From assembly GCA_036336795.1 (NCBI GenBank), contig JAYZFL010000034.1:1-33764 (forward strand): 33,764 bases of DNA, read 5' to 3'. Positions within the stretch are counted from its first letter, which is position 1, and the number at the start of each line of letters is the position of its first letter. Below, in pieces: positions 33,344 to 33,764 of this stretch. The stretch comes from UBA822 sp036336795 (lineage in GTDB: Bacteria; Gemmatimonadota; Gemmatimonadetes; Longimicrobiales; Gaopeijiaceae). The notes beneath the pieces were generated by a model. That model had not been told where the DNA came from. It ran no database searches and worked only from the letters and a program-made list of their open reading frames with translations. Made by a program: the position numbers and the translations under genes.

Positions 33344-33602
33344 GCGGGCATTTGTACGGTAATATAGGGAGATGCAGAGAGCCGCGCACGCTTGACTGAA
33401 GGGCGTACGGGAGTCAACTTCGCCGCACCGGGCTGGGTATTATCATGTGCTCACGCCCAGAGTGTAGATCCCACTTCGAGGTCTCGACTCGGACGGGATC
33501 TCAGACGTCGGGCAGCGGGTATCGTGCGTTGCCTCAAGTTCCGGACAGAACGAGCCCGCCTATGGCGGTCAAAGGGTTCTTAAAGTCGCCGAAAGTGACC
33601 AA
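33344..33602. other. Intergenic region between divergent atp operon and moxR-type gene
   Basis: No gene is evident. A TATTAT sequence at 33438-33443 on the plus strand would suit a -10 box for the moxR gene, but no matching -35 is present. Nothing else is recognised. Confidence 0.5.
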
Positions 33603-33764
33603 ATGACGTTAACGACTGAAACGACTGTACAAGATCAAGACCTCAAGCTTCTCCAGAGAGTGGCTCAGGTCGCGGAAGAGATCGGAAGCGAGATCGCGAA
33701 GCGGGTAGTCGGGCAGACGGAGATCGTCGAAGGTCTCCTGACCGCTCTGCTCGCGAATGGTCAT
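33603..33764 (+). CDS. MoxR-family AAA+ ATPase, N-terminal part (runs off the right edge)
   Basis: 54 codons are visible. The sequence includes RVAQVAEEIGSEIAKRVVGQ, then TEIVEGLLTALLANGH, which is the normal lead into the MoxR Walker A region (usually ...LLANGHVLLEG.PG.GKT). MoxR ATPases act as chaperones, often for von Willebrand factor A-domain proteins and metal-cofactor enzymes. The Walker motifs and any partner genes lie beyond the window. The ATG is preceded by a purine-rich stretch. It is divergent from the ATP synthase operon. Confidence 0.85.
   Translation, partial: MTLTTETTVQDQDLKLLQRVAQVAEEIGSEIAKRVVGQTEIVEGLLTALLANGH

Overview
The window looks like chromosomal core DNA of a Gram-negative (diderm) bacterium. 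Signs of this are a predicted outer-membrane beta-barrel ending in an aromatic residue, several lipobox signal peptides, two penicillin-binding-protein families with MltG, and a single long F-type ATP synthase operon led by AtpZ and AtpI. Gene content and the style of several small unassigned proteins remind me of Gemmatimonadota, but this is an impression and not proven by a marker. I see no rRNA, tRNA, CRISPR array, phage or transposon.

Layout. 1-1.7 kb (minus): the start of a lipoprotein gene running off the left edge, then guaB. 1.8-3.15 kb: a small helical protein and a divergent hexapeptide acyltransferase. 3.2-5.2 kb (minus): acs. 5.2-6.3 kb: an unassigned membrane-anchored protein divergent from a Fur/PerR-family regulator. 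6.5-8.1 kb: a lipoprotein-type D-Ala-D-Ala carboxypeptidase (PBP4 family), converging on a small unassigned gene. 8.5-9.5 kb: an EamA/DMT transporter whose GTG start overlaps a 20-codon leader ORF and lies in overlapping inverted repeats. 9.5-10.2 kb (minus): two overlapping small membrane-protein genes. 10.3-12.3 kb: an outer-membrane barrel and moeA. 12.4-16.6 kb (minus): a tightly packed run in the order NYN-LOTUS-LOTUS-HhH protein, alkyladenine glycosylase, etfB, etfA. 16.6-17.2 kb: a gap holding only questionable short ORFs. 17.2-20 kb (minus): a cupin, an HExxH lipoprotein and aroB in a compact run. 20.3-25 kb (plus): PBP1A, then ruvX-mltG-thiE, overlapping end to end with a converging PHP phosphoesterase gene. 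25.9-33.3 kb (minus): atpZ-atpI-atpB-atpE-atpF-atpH-atpA-atpG-atpD-atpC. The right edge holds the start of a divergent MoxR-type AAA+ ATPase gene.

How the genes fit together. Most are housekeeping: energy (ATP synthase, ETF, acetyl-CoA synthetase), peptidoglycan growth and trimming (PBP1A, MltG, PBP4), and cofactor, aromatic and nucleotide biosynthesis (moeA, thiE, aroB, guaB).

The less ordinary items are: the NYN/LOTUS/HhH protein translationally coupled to a DNA glycosylase that seems to use a CTG start; the leader ORF and alternative hairpins at the EamA start; a Fur-family protein with Cys in place of a metal-ligand Asp/Glu; a shortened ATP synthase epsilon; and a lipoprotein with an HExxH motif. 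I found no clearly new defence or mobile system.
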